DNA of 64,000 nt from Pseudofulvimonas gallinarii (GCF_004343305.1 NZ_SMAF01000002.1:221400-285399), one strand, 5' to 3'; numbered from the stretch's first letter, positions 12,301 to 25,416 are shown. The notes: a model not told the origin generated them from the letters alone. A program made the numbers and translations.

Positions 12301-13170
12301 TCAGCGGGCGCGCGCGCCTTCGCCGAAGTAACGGAAGAATTCCGAATTCGGGTCGAGCACCATCACGTCGGTGCCGCCGCGGAACGCTTCGCGGTAGGCC
12401 TGCAGGCTGCGGTAGAAACCGTAGAACTCGGCGTCGCTGCCATAGGCGGCGGCATAGACTTCGGCGGCGCGGGCATCGCCCTCACCGCGCAGGGTCTGGG
12501 CGTCACGCTCGGCCTCCGCAAGCAGCACATTGGCCTGGCGGTCGGCATCGGCGCGGACGCGCTCGGCGGCTTCGCCACCCTGCGCGCGCAGTTCGTTGGC
12601 GACGCGGCGGCGCTCTTCGCGCATGCGGCGGAACACCGAGTCGATGACTTCGCTGTCCTCGGGCAGCTCGATGCGCTTGATGCGCACGTCGACCACGGTG
12701 ATGCCCAGCGCGCGCGCCGCCTCGTCCGACTTCGCCTTCAGCACGTCGGTGAGGTTGGTGCGCACGTCGGCGACGACTTCGGCCAGCGTGCGCTGGTTGA
12801 ATTCGTTGCGCAGGGCTTCCTTGACGATCGGGTTCAGGCGCGCCAGCGCGTTGCTCTCGTTGCCACCGGTGGCCTGGTAGAAACGCGACACATCGACGAT
12901 GCGCCAGCGCACGAAGAAGTCGACGCTGACGTCCTTCTTTTCCGAAGTGAGGTAGCGCTCCGGCTGCGCGTCCAGCGTCAGCAGGCGGCGGTCGAAGCGG
13001 CGCACCGACTCGATGAAGGGCACCTTGAAGTGCAGGCCCGGCTGGATGTCCGAACGGGTGATGGCGCCCAGGCGGAACAGCGCCGCGGTCTGGTGTTCAC
13101 TGACGGTGAACAGGCTGTTGGCCAGCACCAGCAGGACCAGTGCGGCGACGATCAGGATGGCGGGTCTCAT
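12301..13170 (-). CDS. hflC: FtsH protease modulator HflC
   Basis: 289 aa. N-terminal membrane anchor (about 4-20: ILIVAALVLLVLANSLF) followed by an SPFH/band-7 domain (SEHQTAALFRLGAI, PGLHFKVPFIESVRRFD) and a long coiled-coil helix rich in Glu/Arg/Ala. With HflK it forms a large ring-shaped complex around FtsH in the inner membrane and modulates its proteolysis. ATGA overlap with hflK indicates translational coupling. Confidence 0.95.
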   Translation of the reverse strand: MRPAILIVAALVLLVLANSLFTVSEHQTAALFRLGAITRSDIQPGLHFKVPFIESVRRFDRRLLTLDAQPERYLTSEKKDVSVDFFVRWRIVDVSRFYQATGGNESNALARLNPIVKEALRNEFNQRTLAEVVADVRTNLTDVLKAKSDEAARALGITVVDVRIKRIELPEDSEVIDSVFRRMREERRRVANELRAQGGEAAERVRADADRQANVLLAEAERDAQTLRGEGDARAAEVYAAAYGSDAEFYGFYRSLQAYREAFRGGTDVMVLDPNSEFFRYFGEGARAR

Positions 13171-14369
13171 CGGCGGCTCTCCCGTCCGGTGGAACGGTTG
13201 TCACGGCTGCTGGACGCGCTGCTGCCGGTCGACGGTTCGGCGCGGCCGGGCGCGACGCTGCCGGACGCGGCGGGCGGCTCGAAGAGCTGGGCCTGGCGGC
13301 CCTTGAGCAGCTGGTCCAGCGGCAGGTACATCAGCGACTGGCTGCCGCCGCCGCTGACGTCGACCATGATCTTCGGATTGCGCGCCAGCACTTCCTGCAT
13401 GGTCTCCAGCAGCAGGCGCTTGCGCGTGACTTCCGGTGCCTTGCGGTATTCGTCCACGAGCAGGCTGAAGCGCTTGGATTCACCTTCGGCGCGGGCGATG
13501 GTGACTTCCTTGTAGCCTTCGGCATCCAGCGTGATGCGGGCGGCCTCACCGCGCGCTTCCGGGACGACGCGGCTGGCGTAGGCCTCGGCCTCGCGCACCA
13601 GGCGCTCGCGGTCCTCACGCGCGGCGATGGCGTCGTCGAAGGCGGCCTTCACTTCCTGCGGCGGCTCGACGCCCTGGAAGTTGACGTCGCTGATCTCGAT
13701 GCCGGTCCTGTAGTCGTTCAGCGCTTCCTGCAGGTGGTCGCGCACCGATGCGACCAGCACCGCGCGCTGGCCGATCAGCACTTCGTCCAGCGTATTGGCG
13801 CCGATGACCTGGCGAACGGCCGCTTCGGCCGCCTCGCTCAGGGCGAGGTCCGGATCACGGCTGCCGAACAGGTAGAGGTTGGGATCGGCGACGCGGTACT
13901 GCACGTTGAAACGCATGACGACGAGGTTCTCGTCGCGCGTCAGCATGCGCGCTTCGGCGTTGACCGAACGCACCGAGGTGAAATCGACCTTGCGCACATC
14001 CTCGATCGGACGCGGCCACTTGAAGTTGAGGCCGGGATTCATCTGGCGGTCGAACTTGCCGAAGCGCAGCACGGCGCCGCGCTCGCGTTCCTCGATGACG
14101 ACGACCGAATCGAACGCGGCCCAGATCAGCAACGCGGCCAGCGCGATCAGCGCAATACCGCCAAAACCGGGACCACCGGAACCCAGGCCGTCACCGCCGC
14201 CGCCGCGCTTGCCGCGGCCACCGCCGAACAGGCGGTTCAGGCGATCGCCCATGTTCTTCAGCCAGCGATCGAAATCGGGGCCATTGCCGCCGTTTCCACC
14301 GCCACCTTTGTTGTTGCCGCCACCGGACCAGGGGTCGCGCTGGCCGCCGCCGGGTTCATTCCAAGCCAT
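13167..14369 (-). CDS. hflK: FtsH protease modulator HflK
   Basis: 400 aa. A Gly/Asn-rich cytoplasmic N-terminus (1-70, several GGGG runs), a transmembrane helix (about 73-92), then the SPFH domain (GAVLRFGKF, NPGLNFKWPRPIEDV) and a helical region with SLLVDEYRKAPEVTRKRL. The Ser/Arg-rich tail is low complexity. Partner of HflC. It follows hflX after a 135-bp gap in which no gene or clear terminator is seen. Confidence 0.95.
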   Translation of the reverse strand: MAWNEPGGGQRDPWSGGGNNKGGGGNGGNGPDFDRWLKNMGDRLNRLFGGGRGKRGGGGDGLGSGGPGFGGIALIALAALLIWAAFDSVVVIEERERGAVLRFGKFDRQMNPGLNFKWPRPIEDVRKVDFTSVRSVNAEARMLTRDENLVVMRFNVQYRVADPNLYLFGSRDPDLALSEAAEAAVRQVIGANTLDEVLIGQRAVLVASVRDHLQEALNDYRTGIEISDVNFQGVEPPQEVKAAFDDAIAAREDRERLVREAEAYASRVVPEARGEAARITLDAEGYKEVTIARAEGESKRFSLLVDEYRKAPEVTRKRLLLETMQEVLARNPKIMVDVSGGGSQSLMYLPLDQLLKGRQAQLFEPPAASGSVAPGRAEPSTGSSASSSRDNRSTGRESRR

Positions 14370-14504
14370 CGACTGCTCCGTCGTTGCGGCCGGCGCAGGG
14401 CGCCGACCGGTGGAGTACGCCCTTTACGGCGCACCACAGGGCTGCTGATTGTACCCCAGCCGTCGGAAGCGTCCGGCCGGGGAAGGGGTGTGTCGTCCTG
14501 CCTG

Positions 14505-15947
14505 TCATGCCGCCGCGTCGTCGCTGCCGCCGCGCGGATCAAGCGTGTCGTCGGGCGGTTCGCCGAAGTCGAAGGCGTCATCGTCGTCATCGTCGGCGGC
14601 GCGGACATCGATGGCCCTGATAAGCAGGCCGTCGGCCTCCCCGCGCTGCCGCAGGCGGTTGGCCTCGGCGTCGCCCAGGCGGACCTGCAACTGCCAGCCT
14701 TCGTCCGTCGACGCTTCCGATTCGATGGCCTGCTGGCGATACAGCGCGGCGCGCACCGAACCCTGGCTGTGCGGCACGAACAGCCGGTAGCGCAGGCGGC
14801 GTTCGGCGAAGTGTTCGCCGATGGCCTCGAACAGCAGGTCCATGCCCTCGCCTTTCGCGGCCGACAGCCACACACGCGGCTGGTTGTCGCCGTCGATGCG
14901 GTCGCGATGCGGCACCCGGCCTTCCAGGCAGTCGATCTTGTTCATCACCAGGATGCGCGGCAGGTCGCCGGCACCGATTTCCTCAAGGACGGCATCAACC
15001 TGGCGGATGCGTTCGGTGTGTTCGGGATCGGCGGCGTCGACGACGTGCAGCAACAGGTCGGCTTCGCGCGCCTCCGCCAGCGTCGAGCGGAACGCGGCGA
15101 CGACCTCGTGCGGCAGCTCGCGGATGAAGCCGACGGTGTCGGCCAGCAGCAGTGGACCGCAGGGCAGGCCTTCGATGCGACGCAGCGTCGGATCCAGCGT
15201 GGCGAACAGCTGGTCGGCGGCATAGACCCCGGCACCGGTCAGCTGGTTGAACAGCGTGGACTTGCCGGCGTTGGTGTAGCCGACCAGCGCCAGCGTCGGC
15301 AGCTCGCCCCGGCGGCGCGAACGCCGTGACTGGCTGCGCTGCACCTGCACCTGGTCGAGGCGGCGCTTGAGGATCTTGACGCGCTCGGCGAGCAGCCGGC
15401 GGTCGGTTTCCAGCTGCGTTTCACCTGGACCGCGCAGGCCGATGCTGCCGCCGCGCTGTCGTTCGAGATGGGTCCAGCCGCGCACCAGGCGCGTGGACAG
15501 GTGGCGCAGCTGCGCCAGTTCGACCTGCAGCTTGCCTTCGAAACTGCGCGCACGCTGCGCGAAGATGTCGAGGATCAGCCCGGTGCGGTCGATGACGCGG
15601 CACTTGCAGTGGCGTTCGAGGTTGCGCTCCTGCACCGGCGACAGCGCCTGGTCCACCAGGACAACGTCGGCGTCGTGCAACTGGCGCAGCGTCGCAACCT
15701 CCTCGACCTTGCCGGAACCGACGTAGGTGGCGGAGTGCGGTCGATTGATGCGCGCCGTGACGACGGCGACGACCTGCGCACCGGCCGACGCGGCCAGTTC
15801 GGAGAATTCGGCGATCTCGCCGTCGGCATCCTCGCCCGTGGCGAGCGGAACCAGGAGGATGGCTCGCTCGCCGCCGCGGGCACGGCTGAAAGGATCGGGA
15901 CCGGCCTCGATGTCAGGCCGGTCGATCTGCGGGTTCGACTCGTTCAA
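14505..15947 (-). CDS. hflX: Ribosome-associated GTPase HflX
   Basis: 480 aa. N-terminal HflX domain with the GxGKVEE segment ([10 protein letters not shown]) and the glycine-rich [17 protein letters not shown], then the GTPase domain: G1 GYTNAGKST at 223-231, G3 [11 protein letters not shown]4 MNKIDCL. HflX splits stalled or stressed ribosomes. The last 60 residues are an acidic Asp-rich extension beyond typical length. Start overlaps the hfq stop by 4 bp. Confidence 0.95.
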   Translation of the reverse strand: MNESNPQIDRPDIEAGPDPFSRARGGERAILLVPLATGEDADGEIAEFSELAASAGAQVVAVVTARINRPHSATYVGSGKVEEVATLRQLHDADVVLVDQALSPVQERNLERHCKCRVIDRTGLILDIFAQRARSFEGKLQVELAQLRHLSTRLVRGWTHLERQRGGSIGLRGPGETQLETDRRLLAERVKILKRRLDQVQVQRSQSRRSRRRGELPTLALVGYTNAGKSTLFNQLTGAGVYAADQLFATLDPTLRRIEGLPCGPLLLADTVGFIRELPHEVVAAFRSTLAEAREADLLLHVVDAADPEHTERIRQVDAVLEEIGAGDLPRILVMNKIDCLEGRVPHRDRIDGDNQPRVWLSAAKGEGMDLLFEAIGEHFAERRLRYRLFVPHSQGSVRAALYRQQAIESEASTDEGWQLQVRLGDAEANRLRQRGEADGLLIRAIDVRAADDDDDDAFDFGEPPDDTLDPRGGSDDAAA

Positions 15948-16240
15948 TCGTCGTCGTTGCCGTTGCCGTGGCCATTGCCGTGGTCATGGCTGCCACCCGG
16001 CGCCGGGGCGACCTGCGGACCATGTTCGGTCATGCGCACGTTGCGCGCGGGAACCACGGTGGAGATGGCGTGCTTGTAGACCATCTGGTTGACCTGGTTG
16101 CGCAGGAGAACCACGAACTGGTCGAACGACTCGATCGTGCCCTGCAACTTGATGCCATTGACCAGGTAAACCGAAACCGGCACGCGCTCTTTGCGCAGTG
16201 CGTTCAGAAAAGGATCCTGCAGTGACTGGCCCTTCGACAT
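15944..16240 (-). CDS. hfq: RNA chaperone Hfq
   Basis: 98 aa. Sm1 ([27 protein letters not shown]) and Sm2 ([14 protein letters not shown]) motifs are complete. Hfq is a hexameric ring that pairs small RNAs with mRNAs. The tail is a His/Gly/Asn repeat ([11 protein letters not shown]) ending in three Asp. Start at ATG 16240 with AAGGAG upstream. The 293 bp between miaA and hfq hold no gene; a TATACT hexamer at 16342-16347 (minus) is a weak -10 candidate for a private hfq promoter. Confidence 0.97.
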   Translation of the reverse strand: MSKGQSLQDPFLNALRKERVPVSVYLVNGIKLQGTIESFDQFVVLLRNQVNQMVYKHAISTVVPARNVRMTEHGPQVAPAPGGSHDHGNGHGNGNDDD

Positions 16241-16533
16241 GGTGCTTCTCCTTATGCGTGCAACCTGTTGTATTTTCTGCCTGATACGGGCCGCGAACTG
16301 ACCACGACCTAAGGGGCGCACCGGCTTTTTCAAGTCGCCCGAGTATAGGTGATCCGATCCGGCCTTGCCCCTGCCGTTGGTTGGCCCGGCGCGCGGGCGC
16401 CCGGATCTGTGTCGCAAGTCGTTGTTCGACAAGGAAATCGCGTCGAGGCCGCCACGCAGGAGAGCGGGTCGACGGCCCGGCAATTCTTATAGTTCAGTGA
16501 CTTACGGAAACTTTCACTCGGATTGGCATCCGT

Positions 16534-17496
16534 TCATTCAGACCGGTCGCCGAGGAAGGCTTCGACATAGCGGACCGCCGCCGGCAAGGGGTCGGCGGCC
16601 AGTGGATCCAGGGCGAAGGCGTCGCGTTCGCCGCGGAACCAGGTGAGCTGGCGCTTGGCCAGCTGGCGCGTCGCCTCGATGGCCTGCTGGCGGAAGCCGT
16701 CGGTATCGGTCTGGCCGTCCAGATGCGACCAGGCCTGGCGGTAACCGACGGCCCGCAGCGCCGGCAGGTCGGGACGGCCAGCCAGGCGCGGATCGGCGCG
16801 CAGGCGCCTCACCTCGTCGAGGAAGCCGGCCGCCAGCATGATGTCGAACCGCCGGGCGATGCGGCGATGCAATTGCGCGCGGTCCGCCGGCAGCAGCACC
16901 AGCTTGAGCAGGCGCCACGGCGGCCGCTGCGACGACTGCGCCTGCAGCACGCTGAGCGGCTGGCCGGTGCTGAGGCAGACCTCGAGCGCGCGCTGGATGC
17001 GTTGCGGATCGGTGGGCCGGATGCGCGTGGCGGCGACGGGATCCAGCCTTGCCAGTTCGGCGTGAAGTGCCGGCCAGCCTTCGCGGCCCCCGCGTGCCGA
17101 CAGCGCCTGGCGCAGGGCCGGCTGGGCGACCGGCAGTTCGGCCAGGCCGCGTGTCAGGGCGCGGAAGTACAGGCCGGTGCCGCCGACCAGCAGCGGCACC
17201 TTGCCGGCGGCATGGATGCGCGCCATGGCGGCCAGTGCTTCGGTGCGGAAATCACCGGCCGAGAACGGCTGGTCGGGCTCACGGATGTCGACCAGCTCGT
17301 GCGGATGCACCGCAAGCGTGCCGGCATCCGGCTTCGCCGACCCGATGTCCAGGCCGCGATAGACCAGCGCCGAATCGGCACTGACCAGGCCGAGCGGGAA
17401 CCGCCCAGCCAGTGCGATGGCCAGGTCGGTCTTGCCGCTGGCCGTCGGCCCCATCAGCGCGATCGCCGGGGGCCGGTTGTCGATGCCGCCTGTCAT
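16534..17496 (-). CDS. miaA: tRNA dimethylallyltransferase
   Basis: 320 aa. P-loop GPTASGKT at 16-23, then [19 protein letters not shown], the [13 protein letters not shown] segment and the C-terminal [14 protein letters not shown] motif. It adds the isopentenyl group to A37 of tRNAs reading UNN codons. Start at ATG 17496; the same frame runs further upstream only as an antisense shadow of the peptidase gene. It begins 23 bp after the S46 peptidase stop and precedes hfq, the conserved miaA-hfq order. Confidence 0.95.
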   Translation of the reverse strand: MTGGIDNRPPAIALMGPTASGKTDLAIALAGRFPLGLVSADSALVYRGLDIGSAKPDAGTLAVHPHELVDIREPDQPFSAGDFRTEALAAMARIHAAGKVPLLVGGTGLYFRALTRGLAELPVAQPALRQALSARGGREGWPALHAELARLDPVAATRIRPTDPQRIQRALEVCLSTGQPLSVLQAQSSQRPPWRLLKLVLLPADRAQLHRRIARRFDIMLAAGFLDEVRRLRADPRLAGRPDLPALRAVGYRQAWSHLDGQTDTDGFRQQAIEATRQLAKRQLTWFRGERDAFALDPLAADPLPAAVRYVEAFLGDRSE

Positions 17497-17519
17497 GGCC
17501 GCGGGGCGCGGCGGCAGGC

Positions 17520-19685
17520 TCAGCGTCGCGCCGCGGACAGGCCCATTTCGCGCAGCAGGTGGTGGGCGCCATCGACGACGTCCATCACCCACAGCATGTA
17601 GCGCACGTCGACATGGATCGAACGGGTGATGGCCGGCTCGAACAGCCAGCTGGCGCTGACCGATTCGATGTTGCCGTCGAAGGCCAGGCCGATCAGTTCG
17701 CCCTTGCCGTTGAGCGTCGGCGAACCGGAGTTGCCGCCGGTGATGTCGAGATCGGCGAGGAAGTTGACCGGTACCGAACCCAGCGCCGGATCGGCATAGC
17801 TGCCGTGGCGCCTGGCGGCGATCTCGTCCAGCTGCCGCTGCGTGGCGTCGAAGGGATCCTCGCCGGTGTGCTTGGCGGCCAGGCCTTCCAGCGTCGTGAA
17901 CGGCAGGTACTGCATGCCGTCGCGCGGCGAATAGCCGGTGACGGTGCCGTAGCTGACGCGCAGCGAGTTGTTGGCATCCGGGTAGATCGGACGGTTGCGG
18001 CTTCGGTTGTAGTCGATCATCGCCTGCATGTACTGCGGGCGGTACAGGAAGGCGTTGCCGCTGGCCTGCTTGTCCTGTTCCTCGGCACGCAGCCAGGCCG
18101 GCATCAGCGCATCGACGAAACGCAGCAGGGCGTCGTCGCTGGCCTTGATGGCGTCGAGATCGGCGGCGAACCACTCAAGGCGCCTGGCCGGATCGGTGAG
18201 GCTGGAGCCCGCATACAGCGCGGTGAGCCGGGCGCTGATCGCTTCGGCGGTGCTGGCGCCATCGAGCCAGGCGTCCAGCTCGGCGATGCGCTGGTCGGCA
18301 GGCAGGCGTGCGTAGCGCACCAGCAGCTCGGTGCCCAGCTTCACCTCGACGGCCGGGTCGAAGCGGCGGTCGATCGTGCGCAGGAATCCTTCCAGGCGTG
18401 CCTCGTCGCGCTGCTGGAAGCCGTATTCGCGTTCGGCATCCGGCTTGCCGCGTTCCATCGCCAGGCGCTCGATGCTGTAGCCGGCGCGCAGCATCGCCAG
18501 GCCACTGAACTGGCGGAACAGCAGGTCGCGCTCGCGCGTGCCACGCGCCTTCGCCAGCTCTTCGCGGAGGCGGGCGACACCGGCCTTCAGGCGTTCGCCG
18601 TCGCGGTTGCGGTCGAGCCAGCGCTCCAGCTCCTCTTCGCCCCGGGCCTTCACGGCGACGGCATCGGCGCGGCGAAGGCCTTCGATCTGGCCGCCGAAGT
18701 TCTTCAGTGTGTTGTTCCACGAGGCGATGTTGCCGGCGTACTTCAGGCGCGCCTCGGCATCCGGATGGCCTTCGACGATATCGACGTAACGCTGGTACAG
18801 CTCGATGGTGGTCGGGTACTGCCACTCGATGGCGTCGCGCACTTCCTCCGACAGGCGGTAGCGGTTGGTGCGACCGGGATAACCGGTGACCATCACGAAG
18901 TCGCCGGCGGAGACGCCCTCCGGCTGCACCTTCAGGTGGTGGCGTGGCTTGTAGGGCACGTTGTCTTCGGAATAGGCGGCCGGCTTGCCGTCCGGGCCGA
19001 CGTAGGCGCGCAGGAAGCTGAAGTCGCCGGTATGGCGCGGCCACATCCAGTTGTCGATGTCGCCGCCGAACTTGCCGATGGCGCTGGCCGGGGCATAGAC
19101 CAGGCGCACGTCGCGCACTTCCAGCTGGCGAACGAGCTGGAAGGACAGGCCTTGATGGAAGACGTACACGTCGCAGCGGTAGCCCGGCGTCGCCTCGCAT
19201 TCGGCGACGACGGCCTTGCTGGCGCGGTCGATGGCCTGGTGGCGCGCGGTACCGGTGACGCTGTCGTCCAGGCCTTCGGTGATGCGCGCGGTCACGTCCT
19301 CGATGGATTCGGTGACGAAGATGCGCATCGTCGGCTCAGCCGGCAGCTCGTCCTTGTGGGTCGCGGCCAGGAAGCCGTCGGCGAGCAGGTTGCGCTCCGG
19401 CGTCGAGTTGTACTGGATGGCGCCATAGGCGCAGTGATGGTTGGTGACCACCAGGCCATCCGGCGACACGAACGACGCCGTGCAGAAACCGAAGCCGACG
19501 ATGGCACCGAGCGGGTATTCGGTCAGGCGCGCCAGGTCTTCCGGTTCCAGGTCGAGGCCGCGGGCCTTGAGCTGGACTTCCAGGTCCGGCAGTTGCGCCG
19601 GCTGCCACATGCCTTCGTCGGCGTGGCCGTGCATGGCGGGCAATACGAGGGACAGGCTCAGCAGTAAACCGGGCAGGACGCGCAT
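17520..19685 (-). CDS. S46 family dipeptidyl peptidase (DPP7/DPP11-like)
   Basis: 721 aa with a signal peptide ([17 protein letters not shown], cut near 22), so periplasmic or surface-exposed. S46 enzymes are chymotrypsin-like exopeptidases that release dipeptides from peptide N-termini. The catalytic His lies in [10 protein letters not shown] (about 84), the Asp in [14 protein letters not shown] and the nucleophile Ser653 in GGNSGSP. Length fits the family. Substrate class (hydrophobic or acidic P1) cannot be decided by eye. Start at ATG 19685; 76 bp separate it from the GNAT gene upstream. Confidence 0.93.
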   Translation of the reverse strand: MRVLPGLLLSLSLVLPAMHGHADEGMWQPAQLPDLEVQLKARGLDLEPEDLARLTEYPLGAIVGFGFCTASFVSPDGLVVTNHHCAYGAIQYNSTPERNLLADGFLAATHKDELPAEPTMRIFVTESIEDVTARITEGLDDSVTGTARHQAIDRASKAVVAECEATPGYRCDVYVFHQGLSFQLVRQLEVRDVRLVYAPASAIGKFGGDIDNWMWPRHTGDFSFLRAYVGPDGKPAAYSEDNVPYKPRHHLKVQPEGVSAGDFVMVTGYPGRTNRYRLSEEVRDAIEWQYPTTIELYQRYVDIVEGHPDAEARLKYAGNIASWNNTLKNFGGQIEGLRRADAVAVKARGEEELERWLDRNRDGERLKAGVARLREELAKARGTRERDLLFRQFSGLAMLRAGYSIERLAMERGKPDAEREYGFQQRDEARLEGFLRTIDRRFDPAVEVKLGTELLVRYARLPADQRIAELDAWLDGASTAEAISARLTALYAGSSLTDPARRLEWFAADLDAIKASDDALLRFVDALMPAWLRAEEQDKQASGNAFLYRPQYMQAMIDYNRSRNRPIYPDANNSLRVSYGTVTGYSPRDGMQYLPFTTLEGLAAKHTGEDPFDATQRQLDEIAARRHGSYADPALGSVPVNFLADLDITGGNSGSPTLNGKGELIGLAFDGNIESVSASWLFEPAITRSIHVDVRYMLWVMDVVDGAHHLLREMGLSAARR

Positions 19686-19761
19686 GGGTTGTTTCCGGAA
19701 AGTCGGGAGGTGGGCAGGATAGAAGTAGGGGAAACCGGGGGCAAACCCGCCGCGTGCGCGA

Positions 19762-20316
19762 TCACGCCGGGACGAGCGGTTTTTCCAGCACGATGAAGTA
19801 GAGGTCGTCGCGCCGGGGCAGGCCGAAGCGCGGCTCGCCATAGGGAAACGGATGCGTATCTTCGCAGCGCTGGAAACCGCGGCGCTGGTACCAGGCGATC
19901 AGGCTGTCGCGCAGCCAGATCACTTTCATGCGCAGGCGGCGGCTGTGGAAGGATTCGACGACGCGGCGCTCGGCTTCAATGAGCAGGCGGTCGCCGATGC
20001 CGTGGCCCTGCAGCCCCGGATCGACAGCGAAGAGGCCGAACCAGGCGTCATCGCCCTCGCGACTGACATGGCAGCAGCCGACCAGCGCGGCTTCGACGTC
20101 GTCGCGCTCGGCCAGGACGATGCCCTGCCCTTCACCGATGAGTTCAAGCACGCCTTCGCGGTCGATGCGCTGGCCGTCGAGGAAATCCGCTTCGGTCGTC
20201 CAGCCGGCACGGCTGGCGTCGCCACGGTAGGCGGACTGCGCCAGCGCGACGATGGCATCGGCATCGCCGGCCGTCGCCCAGCGGTAGCGCAGCGGAATGC
20301 GGGAGGGGTCGGTCAT
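19762..20316 (-). CDS. GNAT family N-acetyltransferase
   Basis: 184 aa. The acetyl-CoA binding motif A is present as FAVDPGLQGHGIGDRLL (the Q/RxxGxG/A pattern, here QGHGIG) and motif B as LIAWYQRRGFQRCEDTHP, about residues 95-160. N-terminal RWATAGDADAIVALAQSAYRG is typical of the fold. Acceptor substrate unknown. It starts 19 bp after sufS and could be co-transcribed with the suf genes without belonging to the pathway. Confidence 0.88.
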   Translation of the reverse strand: MTDPSRIPLRYRWATAGDADAIVALAQSAYRGDASRAGWTTEADFLDGQRIDREGVLELIGEGQGIVLAERDDVEAALVGCCHVSREGDDAWFGLFAVDPGLQGHGIGDRLLIEAERRVVESFHSRRLRMKVIWLRDSLIAWYQRRGFQRCEDTHPFPYGEPRFGLPRRDDLYFIVLEKPLVPA

Positions 20317-20335
20317 GACACCGCGATTGTGCCGC

Positions 20336-21595
20336 TCAGGCCAGCAGCGTGCGCGCTCGCTCCAGCGCGTTGACCAGCTGGTCCACCTCGCCTTCCTGGT
20401 TGTAGAACGCCAGCGAGGCGCGGCAGGTGGCGGACACGCCGAAACGCTTCATCAGCGGATGCGCGCAATGATGGCCGGAACGAACGGCCACGCCTTCCAG
20501 GTCGATCAGCGTGGCGAGGTCCTGTGCCTGCACGCCTTCGACCAGGAACGAGAACACCGGTACGCGCTCGCGCGCGCCGGCGCCGACCAGGCGCAGGCTC
20601 GGCATCGCCTGCAGGCGGGACAGCGCGTAGTCGGCCAGGGCCTGTTCGCGGGCGGCGATCGCCTCCATGCCCAGCGCTTCGATGTAATCGACCGCGGCAC
20701 CCAGCCCGATCACGCCGGCGATGTTCGGCGTGCCGGCTTCGAAGCGATGCGGCGGATCGGCGAAGGTCGTGCCGGCGAAATCCACTTCGCGGATCATCTC
20801 GCCGCCGGACAGGAACGGCGGCATCGCCGCCAGCAGCGCATGGCGCGCCCACAGCACGCCGGTGCCGGTCGGCCCGAACATCTTGTGGCCGGTAAAGGCG
20901 TAGAAATCGCAGCCGATGGCCTGCACGTCGATGCGCAGGTGCGGCGCCGCCTGCGAGCCGTCGATCAGCGTGGTGATGCCGCGCTCGCGCGCCAGCCGGC
21001 ACAGCTCGACGACCGGATTGATGGTGCCGAGCGCGTTCGAGACATGCGTGAAGGCGAACAGCTTCACCTCGGGCGTCAGCAGCGCCGGCAGCGCGTCCAG
21101 ATCCAGCTCGCCGCTGTCCAGCACCGGCAGCACCTTCAGCGTCGCGCCGCTGCGCTCGCAGAGCAGCTGCCACGGCACGATGTTGGCGTGGTGCTCCATG
21201 CCGGTGACGAGGATGGCGTCGCCGGCCTGGATGTTGGCGCCGCCCCAGCTGTAGGCGACCAGGTTGATGGCCTCGGTGCTGCCCCGTGTGAAGATGATTT
21301 CATTGCGCGACGGCGCGTTGACGAACGCGGCCAGCCGGTCGCGCACGCCCTCGTAGGCTTCGGTCGCCTCGGTGCCGAGCGTGTGCACGGCGCGCGAGAC
21401 ATTGGCGTTGTACTGGCGGTAGTAGCGCTCCATCGCCGCCAGCACGGCCTCGGGCCGCTGCCCGGTGTTGGCGTTGTCCAGGTACACCAGCGGCTTGCCG
21501 TGCACCTGCCGGCGCAGCGCCGGGAAGTCGTCGCGCAGGGTCTGCCAATCGCGCGAGGCGGCCGGCAGCCCGGGCCGTTCCGCCGTGGCGATCAC
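20336..21595 (-). CDS. sufS: Cysteine desulfurase SufS
   Basis: 419 aa, PLP enzyme delivering sulfur from cysteine for Fe-S cluster assembly. Seen: YLDNANTGQRPEAV, NVSRAVHTLG, TEAINLVAYSWG, the PLP-lysine FTGHKMFGP and the reactive Cys in RSGHHCAHPL. The usual N-terminal YLDNAA is Asn-Thr here. Start taken as GTG 21595, which overlaps the sufD stop (GTGA) and follows GRV; the frame is open further upstream but without a reasonable ATG start, so GTG with translational coupling is preferred. Confidence 0.93.
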   Translation of the reverse strand: MIATAERPGLPAASRDWQTLRDDFPALRRQVHGKPLVYLDNANTGQRPEAVLAAMERYYRQYNANVSRAVHTLGTEATEAYEGVRDRLAAFVNAPSRNEIIFTRGSTEAINLVAYSWGGANIQAGDAILVTGMEHHANIVPWQLLCERSGATLKVLPVLDSGELDLDALPALLTPEVKLFAFTHVSNALGTINPVVELCRLARERGITTLIDGSQAAPHLRIDVQAIGCDFYAFTGHKMFGPTGTGVLWARHALLAAMPPFLSGGEMIREVDFAGTTFADPPHRFEAGTPNIAGVIGLGAAVDYIEALGMEAIAAREQALADYALSRLQAMPSLRLVGAGARERVPVFSFLVEGVQAQDLATLIDLEGVAVRSGHHCAHPLMKRFGVSATCRASLAFYNQEGEVDQLVNALERARTLLA

Positions 21596-22821
21596 GCGAC
21601 CTCCAGCCACTGCGCCAGGCGCAGGGCGGCTGGCGAATCCTGTCGCTCGCCGAAGGCTTCGGCGGCAAACGCGCGCGTCAGCATCGAACGCGCCTGGTCC
21701 AGCCCGATGCCGCGGCTGCGCAGGTAGAAAAGGGCCTGCGCATCCAGCTGGCCGACGGTGGCGCCATGCGCGCACTTCACGTCGTCGGCATAGATCTCGA
21801 GGACCGGCTTCGCATCCACTTCCGCCTGCACCGAACCGAGCAGGCTCTTGCAGCCCAGCTGCGCGTCGGTGCCGTCGGCCCCTTTCGCGACATTGATGTG
21901 GCCGTTGAAAACGGCGCGCGAGCGTTCGTTGGCGATCGCGCGCCAGGTCGTGTTGCTGGAGGCGTTCGGGCTGTCGTGGCGCAGGTCGAACTGCAGGTCG
22001 GCGACGCGGCGGCCTTCGAGCATGAACACGCCACCGACATCGGACTGCACGTTTTCGCCCGCGAGCACGACGGTGAGGTCATGGCGCGAAGGCGACGCGC
22101 CGGCGTCGAGGACATGCAGCGTCAGCCGCGCGTCGGCTTCCAGTTCGATGCGCGTGCGCGCGATGCTGGCCATGTCACCGGCAGCGCGTGTCCACGCCAG
22201 CTCCAGGTGCGCGCCACGGGCGACGCGGATGTCGCTGACGATGGTCGCCAGCCCGCTGCCGGACAGGGCTTCCTGGTCCAGGTGCAGGCGCAGGTTCGCG
22301 CCTTCGCCGAGCTGGATGCGGTGGGCGAGGTGCCAGTGCGTCGATGCCGCCTGTCCGGCGCCACGGATATGGATGCGGAACCAGTCGTCGTCGACGTAAC
22401 CGGCCGGCACGTCGATCAGCGCGCCATCGCTGGCAAACGCGGCGTTGGCATGGTCGAAGACGTCGCCACCTTCAGCCGCCGGGGTGGCCGGTGCCAGCGC
22501 CTGTCCGGCCTGGCCGGACGCCAGCGCATCGGCGAGGCGACGCATGAAGGGCGGCGCATTGCCGACCGCGCCCTGCCCTGCCACGAAGACCATTGCGGCA
22601 TCGTCCACGGCGGCCGGCACCGCTGCCTGCACGACCTGCGGCGCCTGCTGCGCCAGTTCGTGCAGGCTGGTGTACTTCCAGGCCTCGTCCTTCCGCTGCG
22701 GCCAGCGCGCGGATACCAGGGCGTCGAGCGCGCGCTGCCGGCGTTCGATGAACCATGCCGGCCAGCCTGCCGAGGGTGGCGGCAACTGCGCCGCCAGGGT
22801 CTGTTGCAGCACGGTGTCCAT
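21592..22821 (-). CDS. sufD: Fe-S cluster scaffold subunit SufD
   Basis: 409 aa. N-terminal helical part with RKDEAWKYTSL (about 43-53) and a C-terminal beta-helix core with DVKCAHGATVGQLD and LFYLRSRGIGLDQAR, the SufB/SufD signature. Forms the SufBC2D scaffold. It begins 2 bp after sufC and its stop overlaps the sufS GTG start. Confidence 0.95.
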   Translation of the reverse strand: MDTVLQQTLAAQLPPPSAGWPAWFIERRQRALDALVSARWPQRKDEAWKYTSLHELAQQAPQVVQAAVPAAVDDAAMVFVAGQGAVGNAPPFMRRLADALASGQAGQALAPATPAAEGGDVFDHANAAFASDGALIDVPAGYVDDDWFRIHIRGAGQAASTHWHLAHRIQLGEGANLRLHLDQEALSGSGLATIVSDIRVARGAHLELAWTRAAGDMASIARTRIELEADARLTLHVLDAGASPSRHDLTVVLAGENVQSDVGGVFMLEGRRVADLQFDLRHDSPNASSNTTWRAIANERSRAVFNGHINVAKGADGTDAQLGCKSLLGSVQAEVDAKPVLEIYADDVKCAHGATVGQLDAQALFYLRSRGIGLDQARSMLTRAFAAEAFGERQDSPAALRLAQWLEVA

Positions 22822-22823
22822 GC

Positions 22824-23588
<765 letters not shown>

Positions 23589-23594
23589 GTCGGG

Positions 23595-23932
23595 TCAGTC
23601 CAGGTAGGGCTTGAGGTCGGCCGGGATCGGCATCGGCTTGATGGCGGAGACATTGGCGCCACCGGTGTTGCCGACCGGCACCCAGATCAGGCTCTTGGTG
23701 AGCGCCGCGGGAATGCGCAGCAGCTGGCCGGCCAGCTCGCGCGGGTCGCGACGGCGCCAGCCGATGCGCAGCATGTGCAGGTGCGCGCGTGTATGCGCGC
23801 GGGTGTTGCGCTGGCCGAGGATGTGCGCGCGCTCCAGATGACTGAAGGCGGCGTCGAGATCGCCTGCGGCTTCGGCGCGGCGGGCCTGCGCCATTTCGTT
23901 GTCGTAGGCGGCGCGCTGGTGGGGACGAAGCT

Positions 23933-23936
<4 letters not shown>
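23595..23936 (-). CDS. DUF3703-like small protein inside the suf operon
   Basis: 113 aa, cytoplasmic, with an N-terminal helical stretch ([20 protein letters not shown]) and a His-rich middle ([24 protein letters not shown]) that resembles the DUF3703 family; the C-terminus is Gly/Pro-rich ([10 protein letters not shown]). No cofactor motif can be assigned, though the His-rich segment could bind metal. Its start overlaps the sufB stop (ATGA) and sufC follows after 6 bp, so it is fixed in the operon and probably connected with cluster assembly (inference). Confidence 0.75.
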
Positions 23937-25378
<1,442 letters not shown>

Positions 25379-25416
25379 GTCGTGGATTCTCAAGCTGGCG
25401 TTGGCTGGCTCGGGGT

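Noticed and set aside
13140..15329. 729-codon + strand frame across hflK and hflX
   Set aside because: Antisense to two well-supported genes.
16534..18174. 546-codon version of miaA
   Set aside because: The extra N-terminal part is antisense or out-of-frame within the peptidase gene; MiaA starts cleanly at 17496.
17412..19667. 751-codon + strand frame opposite the S46 peptidase
   Set aside because: The minus strand carries signal peptide and full catalytic triad; the + frame has neither.
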